A stretch of 64,000 nucleotides of DNA from Nilaparvata lugens (lineage: Eukaryota; Arthropoda; Insecta; Hemiptera; Delphacidae): the NCBI RefSeq assembly GCF_014356525.2, contig NC_052518.1:28522655-28586654 (forward strand). The letters run 5' to 3'. The position numbers were made by a program, and so were the translations under genes. The notes beneath the pieces are model-generated. The model saw nothing but the letters and a program-made list of their open reading frames with translations, made no database searches and was not told where the DNA came from. Positions 31,861 to 46,200 of this stretch are shown one piece after another. Each line of letters starts with the position of its first letter. Positions within the stretch are counted from its first letter, which is position 1.

Positions 31861-32222
31861 CATCACTTCAAAACATAAACATATTTTATTAACGATGTTG
31901 CTTTTTGAATTAATCTAATGATTACTTTCATATGATGATAACATCATACATCAAAATAGAATTACCATTGCTACAATCTCATATCCTACACTTATATGCT
32001 CTGACAAAATCTGAAACACGTATTTAGTCTAGACACATTCATTTTTAATAAATATACATACCTAATGCCAATACACTATACATTGTCAATACTATACAGA
32101 AAAACATGTTTCTATAAGAATTTTTAAAATACAGTACATAACAACGTTTTGACTGCCGATATAAAACTGAATTAAGATAATATTGAAACATGCATTAGCC
32201 TTGAGATAATCACTTTAAAAAC
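31861..32222. other. noncoding AT-rich DNA
   Basis: Between the outer LINE and the next LTR element. Nothing recognised. Its last five bases, AAAAC, are the left target duplication of the Gypsy element. Confidence 0.5.
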
Positions 32223-32337
32223 TGTAGTGAAGACAAGTTATCAGGCTAGCATCAATCCATTTGGTTTCCAAGCTCGGGATTTAGTCAAGTTCTAGACTGG
32301 AGTAAGAAAATTGGCTTCCTGGCATAGTCGGGACTTT

Positions 32338-33351
<1,014 letters not shown>

Positions 33352-33769
33352 ATAATTGGAAACGTTTTTCCTTGACGAAATGAAACATTCCTAAATAATT
33401 CAAAATAGCTGAAACTGTACACTATTTTCTCTTTATTTTATTTTGTGTTCAATTCTCTAGTTTTTCAAAATTGACTTAAAATGTTCACTATGACTACGCC
33501 CTGTTTTGGAAATCCAATTTTCTGACTCCAGCTGTATATAGTCTACAACTTAGCTGAATCCCGAGCTCAGAAACCGGCCCTTAAAGAATGTTATTCAAAC
33601 AAACTAATATTTATATCAGTTGCTAAGGCAACCACATCAGAGGTAATCATTACATAACATCCTTCTTCCTCAAAAATGGAAAAACACTACCTATGTTTAT
33701 TTATTTCTTCTTCTCCTTACCTTTCTTATCACTTGCAATAATTATTGTTCTACCTTCTTTCTCCTTTTT

Positions 33770-34250
33770 CCTCTTCGTAGACTGTTCATCATCACTTTCT
33801 ACTTCTTTTCTTTTCAAGGAACTTTTTTTACCATTACAATCTATGGGTTGCCTTGAACAATTTGTTGATGGCTGCTAATGCTCTGTGCCTGCCTTACCTT
33901 CTGAATAGCTTTTGTCCAGAGTAGACTTGTCATCCATTTGTAACCTCTCTGTCTCTCTGACAAACCACTATTTGACATTCCAATAACTATCATATCTCTT
34001 ATCAACTCATCACAAAAATTTGCCAACTTGCCTTTCATCATAATCAGTAGATTCTTCTTATAATCAAGATTAAATGATGATAAAATATCCTCACCTTCAT
34101 ATCCTAGAACGTTAATCAACATATTGACCAAAATTTCTCCAGATTTTTATTTCAAACCTGAAGCATTTCTGAATCTTTCAAAACGTCCATTCCACTTCAG
34201 CCAGTCTGCGGGACTACTAAAATCGAAGCTGAGAGTCGGTATTGAGCTTC
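33770..34250 (-). pseudogene. Gypsy gag remnant
   Basis: On the - strand: FSSPADWLKWNGRFERFRNA, a stop, then VNMLINVLGYEGEDILSSF, a shortened middle, and DELIRDMIVIGMSNSGLSER near the end. These are standard blocks of Ty3/Gypsy capsid. Stops and a deletion show that it is dead. Pol is missing entirely. Confidence 0.75.
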
Positions 34251-34653
34251 TGACGCACCCACTTGGAAATCCACGCCATCTGCTTTTACCTTTCCCTATT
34301 CTATTTTCTTTCTACCATAACTTATTATATTTTAGCACACCATGTAGTGAAGACAAGTTGACGAGCCAACATCAATCTATTAAATGAATTCATTCATTTG
34401 TAGATACAAATAAATGTTGCATATGCATTTTTATACAAACTAATATATGTTGCTAAGGCAACCACATCAGAGGTAACCATTACATTACAAAAACTATTCA
34501 ATCTCTTTAAATCTCCACGTTACAATATTGATAAACATGATGTTAATTTTTGAGCTATATTACAGATTTATTCAAGACTGTTAATGACAAAATGAATGGG
34601 TTTGAGTGGAAACACCAATAGCTTGAAAAGCAGAAAATAATAGTCCTACTCAC

Positions 34654-34796
34654 GTTGGTATACAGCAGCTGTTACAGTAGAAGTTACCACAGGCTTCACA
34701 ACTGACTAGACACAATGAGCAGATCCTGTTTTCACAGTAATAGCATTTTTCGAGCGCGATTTTCGAACACCTCCTACATCCATTTCCATGACTAGG
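34654..34796 (-). CDS. host exon, Siva-like Cys-rich zinc-binding domain
   Basis: A 143-nt internal exon bounded by a good acceptor (TTTACTTTCAG ending at 34797) and donor (GTGAGTAG from 34653) on the - strand. It encodes regularly spaced Cys pairs: CRRCSK, CYYCENRIC, CLVSC, CGNFYC. The spacing matches the C-terminal Cys-rich region of Siva, a conserved apoptosis-regulating protein that binds CD27-type receptors in vertebrates. Flanking exons are not recognised in the window, so introns must be long. A length of 143 nt changes phase between its two ends. Another CxxC zinc protein cannot be excluded. Confidence 0.6.
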
Positions 34797-36106
34797 CTGA
34801 AAGTAAATACAATGAAAATAATTATTGTTCTTCAGAGGAAAATATGATACTTGCACGAGAAAAAATTACAACTTAATGTGAAACTGGATTAAATGCAACT
34901 GTAACCGCCAGAAGTAGGCGAATTCCCTACTGAAGGAGTCATGAGACTTGATCAACAACATTTTTCTTTCTATTCATTTTCTTATTTATTGAGACAATTA
35001 TTCTACTTGAAATTTGTTCAACAAAATAAGCTGTGATATTTTATCATAAAAAAGTTTTAATAAAAAAGAACGGCCAATAAGATTTTGCTAAATGTAATAA
35101 TAATAATGATAAATTTAACTATTTCAGTGTGAAAATCCTTACATTTATCTTGTGTAAATGATTAATTTGATTAGAGACTTCATTTTCTCTATTCTTCATC
35201 AATAATAAACTCCATGTGAGTTGTCTATGTCTATTAAAATAATAATATGTTTGAAATACAATCAGTGTTCATCATACAATACTTGTTTTAAAGTCTATTG
35301 CCCAATTTGCACTTAAACCTTATTCTAATTCTGAATAAATAAATACAGAACGCTTAAACACACATTTAAGTGGTCATTTCTTTGAAAATTTTCAGGGGGA
35401 GAGCACCCGTTTTCTGGTTCCTCTGTAGGCTTCAAGCTTTTTAAAATTTAATAATTTCATATGGACGCCCATATTTCAAGTGGAGTTCTGAAGTAATATA
35501 CAGAGTGTCATGTATATGTTTACAGTGTCAATATACATAGTCATATGTATGGGAACCCTTCAATAAGTTGAAGACTGTTGTAGATATGAACTTTCAGGAT
35601 AAGTTATTGGTTGGATACTCTACCAAACCACCCTCATCCCCTTAGCACATGAGTTAGGAATGGGGAATTTTGATATATTCACCTCCTAGTATTCACTATA
35701 TCCTATATTCACTAGTCTTAACAAAGCTGCTAAGTCAAAAATTGTGTTCAAAACATCCCCTCCAAATTTCTTTGCCAATTGGTCTATTATTGCAAGACTG
35801 AAGATTACACACTCAATACTAAAGCTGCTCCAACAGTTGTAGGAAAATTCGTAAAAGTGTGAAATTATTTATTTATTTACAAACAAAAGCTCACAGAATA
35901 AACCCATGAAGAGCCTTATTGACATCAACTAGCTTAGATACATAATATTTGATGCAAAATAAGAATGAAAAAATAAAATAAAATAGTAAACACAATTTTG
36001 AATACTAATAAGATAAGAAGAGGCGAAATGAGGCCAGATGAAAAAAATAATGGACTAATGATAATAGAAAAATGAAAAAATGATAAACTAATGATAATAG
36101 AAAAAT
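34797..36106. other. noncoding AT-rich DNA, probably intron
   Basis: Upstream of the Siva-like exon on its strand. No exon or element is recognised. Confidence 0.5.
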
Positions 36107-36530
36107 ATGGTGTGGTACACTCACATACAGTTGCAACATATTTGTAACTACAATCAGACTACTGTATATGTATATATATATAATTGTTTTCAGAGTACTT
36201 TTTCCTTTGAGTAAATTGTAAAATTCGATGATTTTTTTTAAAAGTAGTCAAAACAGCTGTTCTACAGATGAAATATCTTGACTATGACTGTGTTGTTTTT
36301 ATAAACTGCTCTACCTACCTACCTCATGCACGAGGAGGTTACAAAGTCCATTTCTCAAGGATGGGGTGGACCCCCCATTAGTTTCCCAGAAAAAAGAATC
36401 ATGCCAGTTCATAGAGCTGATAAATAACTAAACAGGGTATGAATTTGAAAAAAAATAGTTTGAGCCGTTTTCGAGAAAATCGTGAAAAACATGGTTTTTT
36501 AGTAACTGTCATTTTTCTCAAGAATATTAT
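36107..36530 (-). mobile_element. repeat family A, inverted fragment
   Basis: Reads in reverse the end of family A: TGGTGTGGTACACTCACA at the left, then TACCTCATGCACGAGGAGGT shared with copy 1 at about 10515, and the GAGAAAATCG phrase. It joins directly to the minisatellite at 36541. Confidence 0.65.
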
Positions 36531-36540
36531 GGGTCCGTAT

Positions 36541-36830
36541 CACAGAGACAAGTAGTGTTTTTGAACGATATTAGTGTCACAGAGACAAGTTTCATAGGAA
36601 CAAGTAGTTTTATAAATGGCAGTCTCACAGGAACAAGTTCCCACAGAGACAAGTTGAGTCTCACAGAGACAAGGTGAGTCTCACAGAGACAAGGTGAGTC
36701 TCACAGAGACAAGGTCTGTTTCACTGGAACAAGTAGTGTCAGTGGAACAAGAAGAGGGGTAGAGTCCCATTCGAACAAGTGTAGTGTCACAGAGACAAGG
36801 TCAGTCTCACAGGAACAAGGTTGGTGTGGT
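36541..36830 (+). repeat. minisatellite of TCACAGAGACAAGG-type units
   Basis: At least ten irregular units of about 19-20 bases built from GTCTCACAGAGACAAGGTGA and variants with GGAACAAG. An inverted relative is at 41810-42110. Both are joined to family A sequence, so this may be a variable interior of that family. Confidence 0.85.
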
Positions 36831-37604
36831 GTGTTGCCTACACATGAAGATGAAGGCATTCCATTTGCTCTAATAAATGGGATGTCATCTGTTTTTTAAT
36901 ATATATACATATATATTATGGTGACATGAATAGAATAGAATGACTGCCTTTATTTTTCTTAGAAAGCGAAGTTAGGGCGCAGTCGACCCTCTCTTACACT
37001 CAACTCTCTATCAAGTATTATAACAATACGAAAAAAATAAATACAAATAATATGATTAAAAACAAACAATAGTTGAGTTATCTACTTATTTAAAATAATA
37101 ACAAATTTTAAATTATTGAAAAGAAAGAGAAAAAAATGACATTGAAAATAATACATAACAATGCTGAATGATAGTATTTTCTGATACTTCATCACTTTAG
37201 TAAAAAATAAGACACTACAGAATACAATACAGTAGGCCTACATAGCAACTGAAGTGTTTGCTATACATTTCATTTCCTACTTATTATCACTATGTAAATC
37301 TCGAAGTGGATAAGTAAATATTACATTATGATTTATTTAAAAAGTAAAATAGAATCTTCCTTCAATCAACAAACAATGTCACAAACAACGCTCCTTCAAT
37401 CCACGTGACATACATATATAAATATATAATTTACATATGTTAATAATGTGGTGACATCATTTGAAGCCAGCTTTAAACGTTTCTCCTGTGGAGAAAAAAT
37501 GATGAATTTAGTAGACTTTTTAGTGGATCCTAGACATTCAGATTCAAATCTATACATAACAATTGATTCCCCTTTTCATCCAGGATATTTGTGGTTTCTT
37601 AAAA
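36831..37604. other. noncoding AT-rich DNA
   Basis: Contains a short TATATACATATATAT run near 36900. No gene is seen. Confidence 0.5.
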
Positions 37605-38226
37605 TTTCGATTTATTGACCGAGCGAAATGAGTTCTAAGATTCAAGTCGACGGCTTTGCATTTCTCTTTATGTTTATATGTTCCGCAATTACGGTGAAAC
37701 GCAGCAATAGATTACCATGAAATTTGACAGGTATATTTCTTTTTAAATTGTGCCTCGACGTATATACAAGGTTTTTTGAAAATTTTGCATTTTAAGGTTA
37801 ATACAATAGGTAAAGTCTCCTTCGAACGCCAATATTACAGTAAAAATCAGAATAGAATCATCCATAATAATTCAGCTGTTGAGTGGATTTTTAATTGCAT
37901 GCAATAACGCATGCAATTAATATATCAATGTAACTTGGTAAAAAATCAGCTGTCGTGTTGACTATTCATCGCATGCAATTAATAATGGAAAGAAAACATA
38001 GTATTTTCTCTCGACCTTTATCTGCTTTCAACTCGGTCTGACCTGTTGAAGGAGATTAGATTTTGATGTTAGCATATTTTTGATACACTAACCCCAACAG
38101 CCATTAGCCGTTTTCACACTGACATCTTGCCGACACAACATACAAACAGGATTTACTCTTATGGACAGTATGAGACGAGGCTGTGTTTTATAACTGCACG
38201 AGGTCTACTGTTCATATAACTACTAG
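37605..38226 (+). mobile_element. repeat family B, copy 2
   Basis: Starts TTATTGACCGAGCGAAATGA and ends GCACGAGGTCTACTGTTCAT then ATAACTACTAG. This copy lacks the Tc1/mariner insertion and shows the uninterrupted length of about 620 bp. It includes two inverted TGCATGCAATAACGCATGCA-like words near 37900. Confidence 0.6.
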
Positions 38227-39241
38227 TCCAGGATTAAAATGTTGTTTTACCAAAATCATCAAATATTTAATAATTCAATACAATGATACATGTACAAATG
38301 TGAAGCTGACTTGCACCGAGGTAGAATCAATTTAATTTTAAATAATTTGAAATATATTTAAAGTTGATAGGCTTCATTAATTCATTGAACACCTATTTTA
38401 TCATTATGTGTTACCAGAACCTATTAGAATTATGTAGATTGCCTTTAATGAATAAATTGAGTTCCATGTAAATGTATTATTTCCACCAAACTCCAAAATA
38501 ACTATTTCAATGTGACTTTTAATTGTTCAGTCAATATAAAATAATTTTGATTCTGCAGTAACTTATACATAAGTGATATCAATGTAAGAAATAACAGATT
38601 ATATACTTCTACATGAATGTAACAATATTGGAAAGATGTTATCCAACGGTATTTGAATACACCCCTGACTGTTACTGTATGGGAGTACCACCAGTAATTT
38701 ATAAGTTTTCAATTCGTCAAAAGAGTGGTTATAGATAAAATAGTGTACTCAACGGTTATAATCTTCTCCTATCTATATTTTTCTCCTTATTATTGTTCAT
38801 CTTCTTCCTGCCGCCAAAGTGCAGTACTTTATACCTGGCAATAGAATTTTTAGAAATAGAAGCATTTGGTTAACTTTGGTTTTACGCTTCAGTGAACATA
38901 GTCTATGAGCAGGGTAGTTCTACCTGGACACCACCGATGACAAATTGACCGGGCTTTCCAGAAGTACCTAACGGGAAACATTTGCTTTGTTTCATGGAAG
39001 CAAGGCATTGTAATACTGAATGAGTATTTATAGTTCTATAAAGCAAGGCCTTTTGGTTCTAATACCCGAGACGTCAGTCTGCAGATTGTTGTTATGGAAT
39101 GCAGAAAACTTCTTTCACCAACCTTAGACAATAAATGCTGTTTCAAAAGATTGAAAATATAGCATGCCGCTTCCAAAATCTATGGATATGGTTTATGTAC
39201 TATATATATATATATATATCTGTGAGTGTAGCGTAAGGGAC
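38227..39241. other. noncoding AT-rich DNA
   Basis: No gene or repeat is recognised except a short TA run at 39201-39219. Confidence 0.5.
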
Positions 39242-39288
39242 CACTACCTCCGTAAACACGAGGTAGTACGATGTTTACGGAGGTAGTG
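39242..39288. repeat. perfect 17-bp hairpin
   Basis: CACTACCTCCGTAAACA at 39242-39258 and its exact reverse complement at 39272-39288 enclose a 13-base loop that repeats GAGGTAGT. The hairpin is flanked on both sides by AAGGGAC in direct orientation. Confidence 0.9.
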
Positions 39289-39392
39289 AAGGGACACACT
39301 ATTATTCCTCACCCACCATATAGCATATAATATATCGAACTCTGTCACTCCCACTCAACCACATCACTCTTACACATACCCTTTCCTTCGGG

Positions 39393-39403
39393 CTCACTCT
39401 CTC

Positions 39404-39451
<48 letters not shown>
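39393..39451. repeat. CT microsatellite
   Basis: About 25 CT units with one CACT interruption near 39407. Confidence 0.95.
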
Positions 39452-39454
<3 letters not shown>

Positions 39455-41797
39455 TGATAATGAATTAAAACGCAGATTTCTGTCTTTGACACTAATATCA
39501 TGCTTTAGTTAGATCAATAATGTTTCAATTGCCATCTAAATCTAGGTGAACTATTTGTAACACATAAACTAATAATTAAAACCACCCTAAATAAACCTTG
39601 ATTAGTCCCAACCGATATGGTTTACAGTAACTTTAAGGACATGACAATAAGACAATAATTGTGGGTTGGAAACGTAATTTTGAATATTTATTATAATAAA
39701 ATATAATCCCATTTTTCTGGTGCTCCAAACTCGTTATTTAATAATAAACCTACAGTTTAAGAGCCATCACTGATAAATATGTCACTTAGTATAAATACAG
39801 AAGAACAAAAATCATAAACCTTATTCCGGGACACTTTCTCATTAATTCTTAATTCTCGTATAGCCTATGTGTGTGATAAACGAAATTTGAATTTGAAATC
39901 ACAACAATTTTTGAAAAACATACAGTTTTGAATTACGTGCTTATTCTACGAAAATTGAAACCCCTTTCTTAGCTGGCGTCTAGGAATAAGAAATATATTG
40001 ACCGATAAATACAAACAATTTGGATGTAGATTAGGCGAATTGGCCTTGTCTAAAGGATTCATCTTATAGTCTGTTATACAATAAATGAGCAATTCAATTC
40101 ATAACATCTAGTAGTCAGTCATCTTATGAATAGTGTTATCATTCATCAAATCAGTCTTATCAAGTCATAATTATCATCACCCAGTACAATTGAATAAATT
40201 AAGTCATACATTGACATAAACTATTTATAAACTCACAGCACTGAATATCATATTTTCAACAATTTGAAAATTAATTTACGGAACAATAAGCATTTTCATT
40301 CAGAATTACATTTAGTGCGTTTTTTAATTTATTCAGAGGCAAGTTTCTTCTAATATAAGATAAAGGCAGATTATTGAACATGGAGTACACTAGATAGGAA
40401 TAAATTTCAAGCTCTTACTCAATCTGACATTAGGAGTTACAATACTCTAGTAGTCCAGATAACAGTAGACCTCACTGAACATCCTTTGCAATGTGGTAAC
40501 GAGAATATTCAGCCATCTACTAGAAATGCTATCTACTAGGAATAAAGTCATTGTAATAATATCAGCGCTTTTATAAAATGTTTGCCAATGGCCCCACTAA
40601 GAAATCTGATCAGGCTGGTTGGAGACTTCCAATCAACCATACATTACATTACATTACATTACATTACCAGGGCTACCAGACATTGTTTTGCAGTAGTACT
40701 ATATCATAATGGAAAAAGTAGAACTTTGATATGAAAGTAATGAACTCACTCCGCTACAAATAAAATCTATTGGTGTGCTAATCTAAATGTTGCACTACTT
40801 CAATCCTGTAAAAATGAATACCGGTATAATACTTATTCTGAATTGATGGAATCCCAAGTCCCATTGCGCTTATGATAATTTTAAATGTAACTCAGTAAGT
40901 TCAGAAAGTTATTGCTCAGTTGAATCAGAGCTACGATTAAAAAGATGATTTGGGAATTATCAAGTGGCACTTTTTGTTTTTCACTGGGATTTTCATTTTG
41001 TAACATGTAGAGACGCTTGTAGAAAAACAATCTGTTAAATTTATTATGGGAAAGATTTTATGAGGAAAATGAAGTTTTTCATTGACATTATCATCCGTAA
41101 CTCGGAACGCCATGATAAATCTTGGCATCTAAAGCTGCGTTTACACCAAAGTTATTAACGAAATGTTAATAACTTAATCCTCACAGATTATTATAGATTG
41201 AACGGCACATGAAAAACACATATGTTCATCATGTGTATGATAAGTTATGTTCAATCTAATAGAATCTATAGAATCTATTGGTGTTGACGCAGCTTTACTC
41301 TGTGACTGTCTGGAGTTAATATTATATCAATTTGAATTTACAATTCGAGACCGCAGCTCGGAAAAAGAAGAGATGATTAGCTCATAATATTGGGGACCGA
41401 GCTTCGCTCAGGAGTACAAAAGCATAAACAATTTATTACGAAAGAAGGAATTATAATGAAAAACCATTTTGGCCATGTGGTTTTTAAGAAGTGGTGATGA
41501 ATAGGTCAGTGGTAGGCTATTTGGCTTTTATATATTCCATTTCATATTCATATTGATTATTCTTTCGGGTTGAAGGTTATATGTATACGTATTAGATATA
41601 TTGGAATAGTTATCTTGGAGTTTGGTAGAAATATATTACATTTGCATAGAACTCAATTTATTTATTTAAGTTATCTTCTATCTGATTCTAATAGGTTACC
41701 AACCCATCCCTATCTTATATGATAAACCTTCAATCATAATCATATACCTGCATGATTAAAAAACAGCAGACATTCAATTTACTAGAACAAATAATGA
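39452..41797. other. noncoding AT-rich DNA
   Basis: No gene is supported. It contains a five- to six-copy ACATT repeat at 40640-40667 and a GACCGAGCTTCGCTCAGG word near 41396 that forms a short palindrome (GAGCTTCGCTC). Confidence 0.5.
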
Positions 41798-41809
41798 AGT
41801 GCCTTCAAG

Positions 41810-42110
41810 TTCAGATGTAGGCAACACGCCTAACTTCTTCCTACATTCGCTACCTTGTCTCTATGACACTGACATTGCTTCTGTGAAACACCTTGTTCCA
41901 GTGGGAACTTGCTTCTGTGAGACTGCCATTTATAGCGCTACTACTTTGGACGGAGACCTTGTCTCTATGAAACTGCTTGTCTCTGTGGGAACTTGTTCCT
42001 GTGAGACTGCCATTTATAGAAATACTTGCTCCTGTGAAACTTGTCTCTGTGACACTAATATCGTTCAAAATCACTACTTGTCTCTGTGAGAACTTGTCTC
42101 TGTGAAACAT
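41810..42110 (-). repeat. minisatellite, inverted relative of 36541-36830
   Basis: Built from CTTGTCTCTGTGA and CTTGTTCCTGTGA type units, the reverse complement of the CACAGAGACAAG units at 36541. A 96-codon Cys-rich frame across it is an artefact of the repeats. Confidence 0.85.
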
Positions 42111-42111
42111 C

Positions 42112-42265
42112 CCCAATATTATGGAGCTCCTGCAATTTTTCCAGAAATGAGACTCATGTCAGTTGATAGGGCTTATAAATAGCTATCCAAAGTATACATT
42201 TGAAAAAATCGTTAGAGCCGTTTTCCAGAGAACCGTGAAAAACATGGTTTTCTAGTCATTAGTAG
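42112..42265 (-). mobile_element. repeat family A fragment
   Basis: The reverse complement of the family A interior: ATTATGGAGCTCCTGCAATT, then ATGTCAGTTGATAGGGCTTA and the GAGCCGTTTTCCAGAGAA phrase, as at 10200-10330. Confidence 0.6.
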
Positions 42266-43236
42266 ATATAAATTGGGGAGTCTGGGACAACATGTGCCAG
42301 ACTTTTCCATAGGTCAAAGGTCAACCTAACCTAACAAAATTCAACCTAACCTAACCAAAGGTCAAGCTCAAAACTCTGAAGGGGAGAAAATATAAAAAAA
42401 TTAGAAAAAAATAAAAATACTTCCCACCCACTCTGGAGTGTGTATATAGTGTGCACAACAGTGGGGGGACCATCAGTGTTCAGTCAAGAGCCATACAAGA
42501 CACATCATCTCCCCCTGTTCAGTTCTAGAACCCAGTGTTTCAGCACACTGCAGCACACTGTGAAGAAGTATCCTAGGACACACCGCCACCATTTCGATCT
42601 TCAATTGTATAAAAAAGGTTTAGTACATAAGTGTTTTTTTATTATATGTTTTGAAAAGAGATAAAGATTTGTCTTATTCTACTCATAAAAATGGATATGT
42701 ATTGATTAATTCATTATGTTCAGTGTTGCTACCTCATAATGTATTGCATAGTAGATTTTGTAAATAATAGTCTTCATACCTGTTGAGCTCTATAAACGAA
42801 ATGTCAGCAGATTCATATAATTTTAATGATTTCTAGTATGTCACCTCATAATGTAATGCATAATATATTTTGTGAATAAGTATGTTTCTGCCTGTGGAGC
42901 TCTATGGACAATAAGTCAACAGATTGATATGATTGTAGACAATAAACTGTGGTTACTAGTAACTTCTTCCGACCTAACCTAACCTCAAAATATTAATTTG
43001 AAACATTGTTCTTTCTGAACATACTATCATCCTATGATTGGTTTTCAGTAGCATATATAGTAGTAATTGTGTGCTGAACATCTAGATTGAGTGCAAGACA
43101 TTCAAGATGGTTGTGTCACTCTAGATTATTGCTGCCTACATTGCATCCTATTATTAATCTGCTTGTATGTATGTTACAGATGAACAAAGCTACCAGATGC
43201 CAGCAGACCAGCAGCTCGTCAGAAGAGTTTTGAACG
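42266..43236. other. 5' noncoding region of the second Polinton
   Basis: Holds short CCTAAC repeats near 42325 and 42965, a TATATAG box at about 42444 and CATATATAG at about 43053, either of which could be a promoter element for the polymerase, and the tandem repeat at 42731-42945. No gene is supported. Confidence 0.4.
42731..42945 (+). repeat. tandem duplication, about 112-bp period
   Basis: ACCTCATAATGT occurs at 42731 and 42843. Each is followed by a similar stretch with GAGCTCTAT and CAGATT. The copies have diverged by about one fifth. Confidence 0.75.
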
Positions 43237-46200
43237 TTGGAGGAGGCCTTCAACAACAACCTTCGGACACTCTTCTACATCAACAACTCTTCACCCAGCC
43301 CAGCAAAGGACTTCCACTCTCTACTAAACAGCCTGCAGACAAAGATCATTGATGTGATAGGTCAGGAGTTCCAGACACATGGGCCAATCAAGGTCAACCT
43401 AGTGTTGGAAGCTACATATCAACACAGCCACCTTGATGAGAAGAATATTGAGCAGGAAGAATTCCAGAATGTAGCCTTCAAGACTCCAAACTATTCCATA
43501 TTCAATGTCAATGATCTTGCTGGAATTATCAGGGAGGTGTGCAAGAAGCTGTTGGAAGAAGAGGCCAAGTTCGAGGCAACTCTAGTGGATGGAGCCTTCT
43601 CATCATTGACGGTCTCCTCATACACATAAGCAAGCACAAACCACTTCAAGGATCTTCCTACATTGAACTGCCAGCCAAAATTGTGACAAGAAAAGCCATC
43701 ATCAACCCATGGAGTAGTGATCAACAATGCTTCAAGTGGGCTATCCTCACCAAACATGTGCAAGGAGCACATCCTGAATGGATCAATGATAGGTATCATC
43801 AGCTTGTTGAAAAAAATTATTTCAATGGAATATCTTTCCCCACCATTGCAAAAGAAATGAAGGAGAATCATTTTGATTTACTACTTCTCCATGACAATGA
43901 TGGTAGTGAAGCCACCACCACCACTCAGGACATCAGTGAGGTCACCACCACCACTCAGGATATCAGTGAAGCTACCACCAGCACTCATGAAAAAGAAGTA
44001 GAAGAGGAAGATATCAATAGTCACTACTGTTTCATAAAAAACTTCGAAAGACTTGTGAGATCTCAGATCACAAAACATAAAAGTGGGATAATCATTTGTC
44101 ATAGATGCTTTACACACTACACCATCTACAATTATGGTGAGCAGAGGATGAAAAATCATGAGGAGTACTGTGCCAACAACCACACTGCTAGAGTCATCAT
44201 GCCTCAACTCAAGGAAGATGGAAGCATACCATCAATGAAATTAGAGAAACATTTGAATAAATTTAGACTACCATTGGTGGCCATTGGGATGCAGATTTTA
44301 AATGTCTACTGGAGAAGCCTGAGGAAGAGCAGCAATGGATTGGGAAGTCAAACAGAGTGATCCAGCATCACACAGCAATGAGCTACTGCCTCTACTTTGT
44401 CAAGGATAAGAGAACCTATTACCATCATGGCTGACAATCACCAACCTCATCCCTAAGGAGCCAATTGTCTACAGAGGACCTGATGCAGCCAAACACTTCA
44501 TCAAAACTCTGACCATGCATGCGAAAGATCTTGATGAAGCAATCAATCATCATCAAATAAAATTGCTTCCACTTACTGGGAGGGAGAAAGCCAGACACAA
44601 TGCTGCCACCAACTGTGAAGGCTTCGAGAAACCATTCAATGGTGACAAGGTGTATGACCATTGTCATATAACAGGAGTCTACTGGAACACTCTGTGCAAC
44701 AAGTGCAACCTTCAAAGATGTCAAACAACATTCATTCCCATTTTTCTCCACAACTCTTCCAATTATGACACCCACTTGATTATACCACACCTTGGAACTG
44801 ATTAAGAGCAGCTGTTTGTCATCCCAAACACTTCAGAAAAGTACATATCATTCACCAAACGAATTTCTCAGCCACTGCACCTATGATTCATCGATACCTT
44901 CAGATTCACACCAGACAGCCTGGACAACCTAGTCACCAACCTTGTCAAGTCTACTGAAGAAGTGTCAACAGTGCTACCACATACTGCTAGAGAATTTGGG
45001 GACAAACTGGAATTGGTTTCCAGAAAGGGTGTGTTCCCCTACGAATTTTGTGACTTGTGGGAGAAAAAGAAGGAGACCTCACTACCACCAAAGGAAATGT
45101 TTTTCAGCAAGCTAACTCACAGCCACATCAGTGATGAGGCATATGAACATGCTCAACAAGTGTGGGAGAAATTTGACTGCAAGACCTTGGGAGAGTACAG
45201 TGATCTATACCTCAAAACAGATGTTCTCCTTCTGGTCAATGTCTTTGAAAGCTTCAGAGATATGTGCTTGGAAAACTATAACTTGGATTGTGCTCACTAC
45301 TTCACATCACCAGGCTTCTCCTTTGATGTGATGCTGAAGTATACAAAAGTTGAACTAGAACTCCTGACCAACTACGACATGTATATGTTCATTGAACAAG
45401 GCATCAGAGGTGGAATAACAGCATGCATTCATCGACATGCCATTTCCAACAACACCTACACAGGAGTGCCTGTCGACCCCGAGAAGCCTACATCATATCT
45501 CCTGTACACAGATGTGAATAGCCTGTATGGCTGGGCGATGTGTCAACCACTCCCATGCTGGAAATTCCAGTGGATGGAGAAAGATGAGTTAGAGGGGGTG
45601 AGCAGAGGTATTGATGGTGTTGGAGATGTTCAAAAGATTGGCTACATCTTGGAGGTGGATGTTGAGTTACACGACCCCCCCAACAATTTTCCATTCCTAG
45701 CTGAGAACAAAAAAACACCAAAATCAGGATCATTGAGATTGATGACAACTCTAAACAACCATGAATGATATGTATGTCATTACCACACCCTCAAGCAAGC
45801 AGTACAACATGGATTGAAAATCATTAAAGATCATCAAGGAGTAAGGTTTGAGCAGGAGGACTTCCTAGCACCCTACATCATGCTAAGCACCAGACTTTGA
45901 CAACAGTCAAGGAACAAATTTGAAAAAAAATTCTTCAAACTGATGAACAATGCAGTTTTTAGCAAGACTATGGAGAGTGTTTGGAAGCGTATGAACATGG
46001 AGCTTGTCAAAAATGAGAAACGTCTAAGGATACTGATTGCCCGACCAACCTACAAGGACCGCATCATCTTTGGAGAGAACATTTGTGCTGTGACACTGCA
46101 CAAGGAGAAAATTGAGCTGAACAAACCTATCTACATTGGTTTGACAGTGTTGGACATCAGCAAGACCCTCATGTATCAATTCCACTATGATGTGATGAAA

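Noticed and set aside
41799..42116. Cys-rich frames on both strands
   Set aside because: Generated by the CTTGTCTCTGTGA minisatellite. No start context or conservation.
42320..42360. CCTAAC repeats as interstitial telomere sequence
   Set aside because: Only two to three imperfect units at each place, too short to claim.
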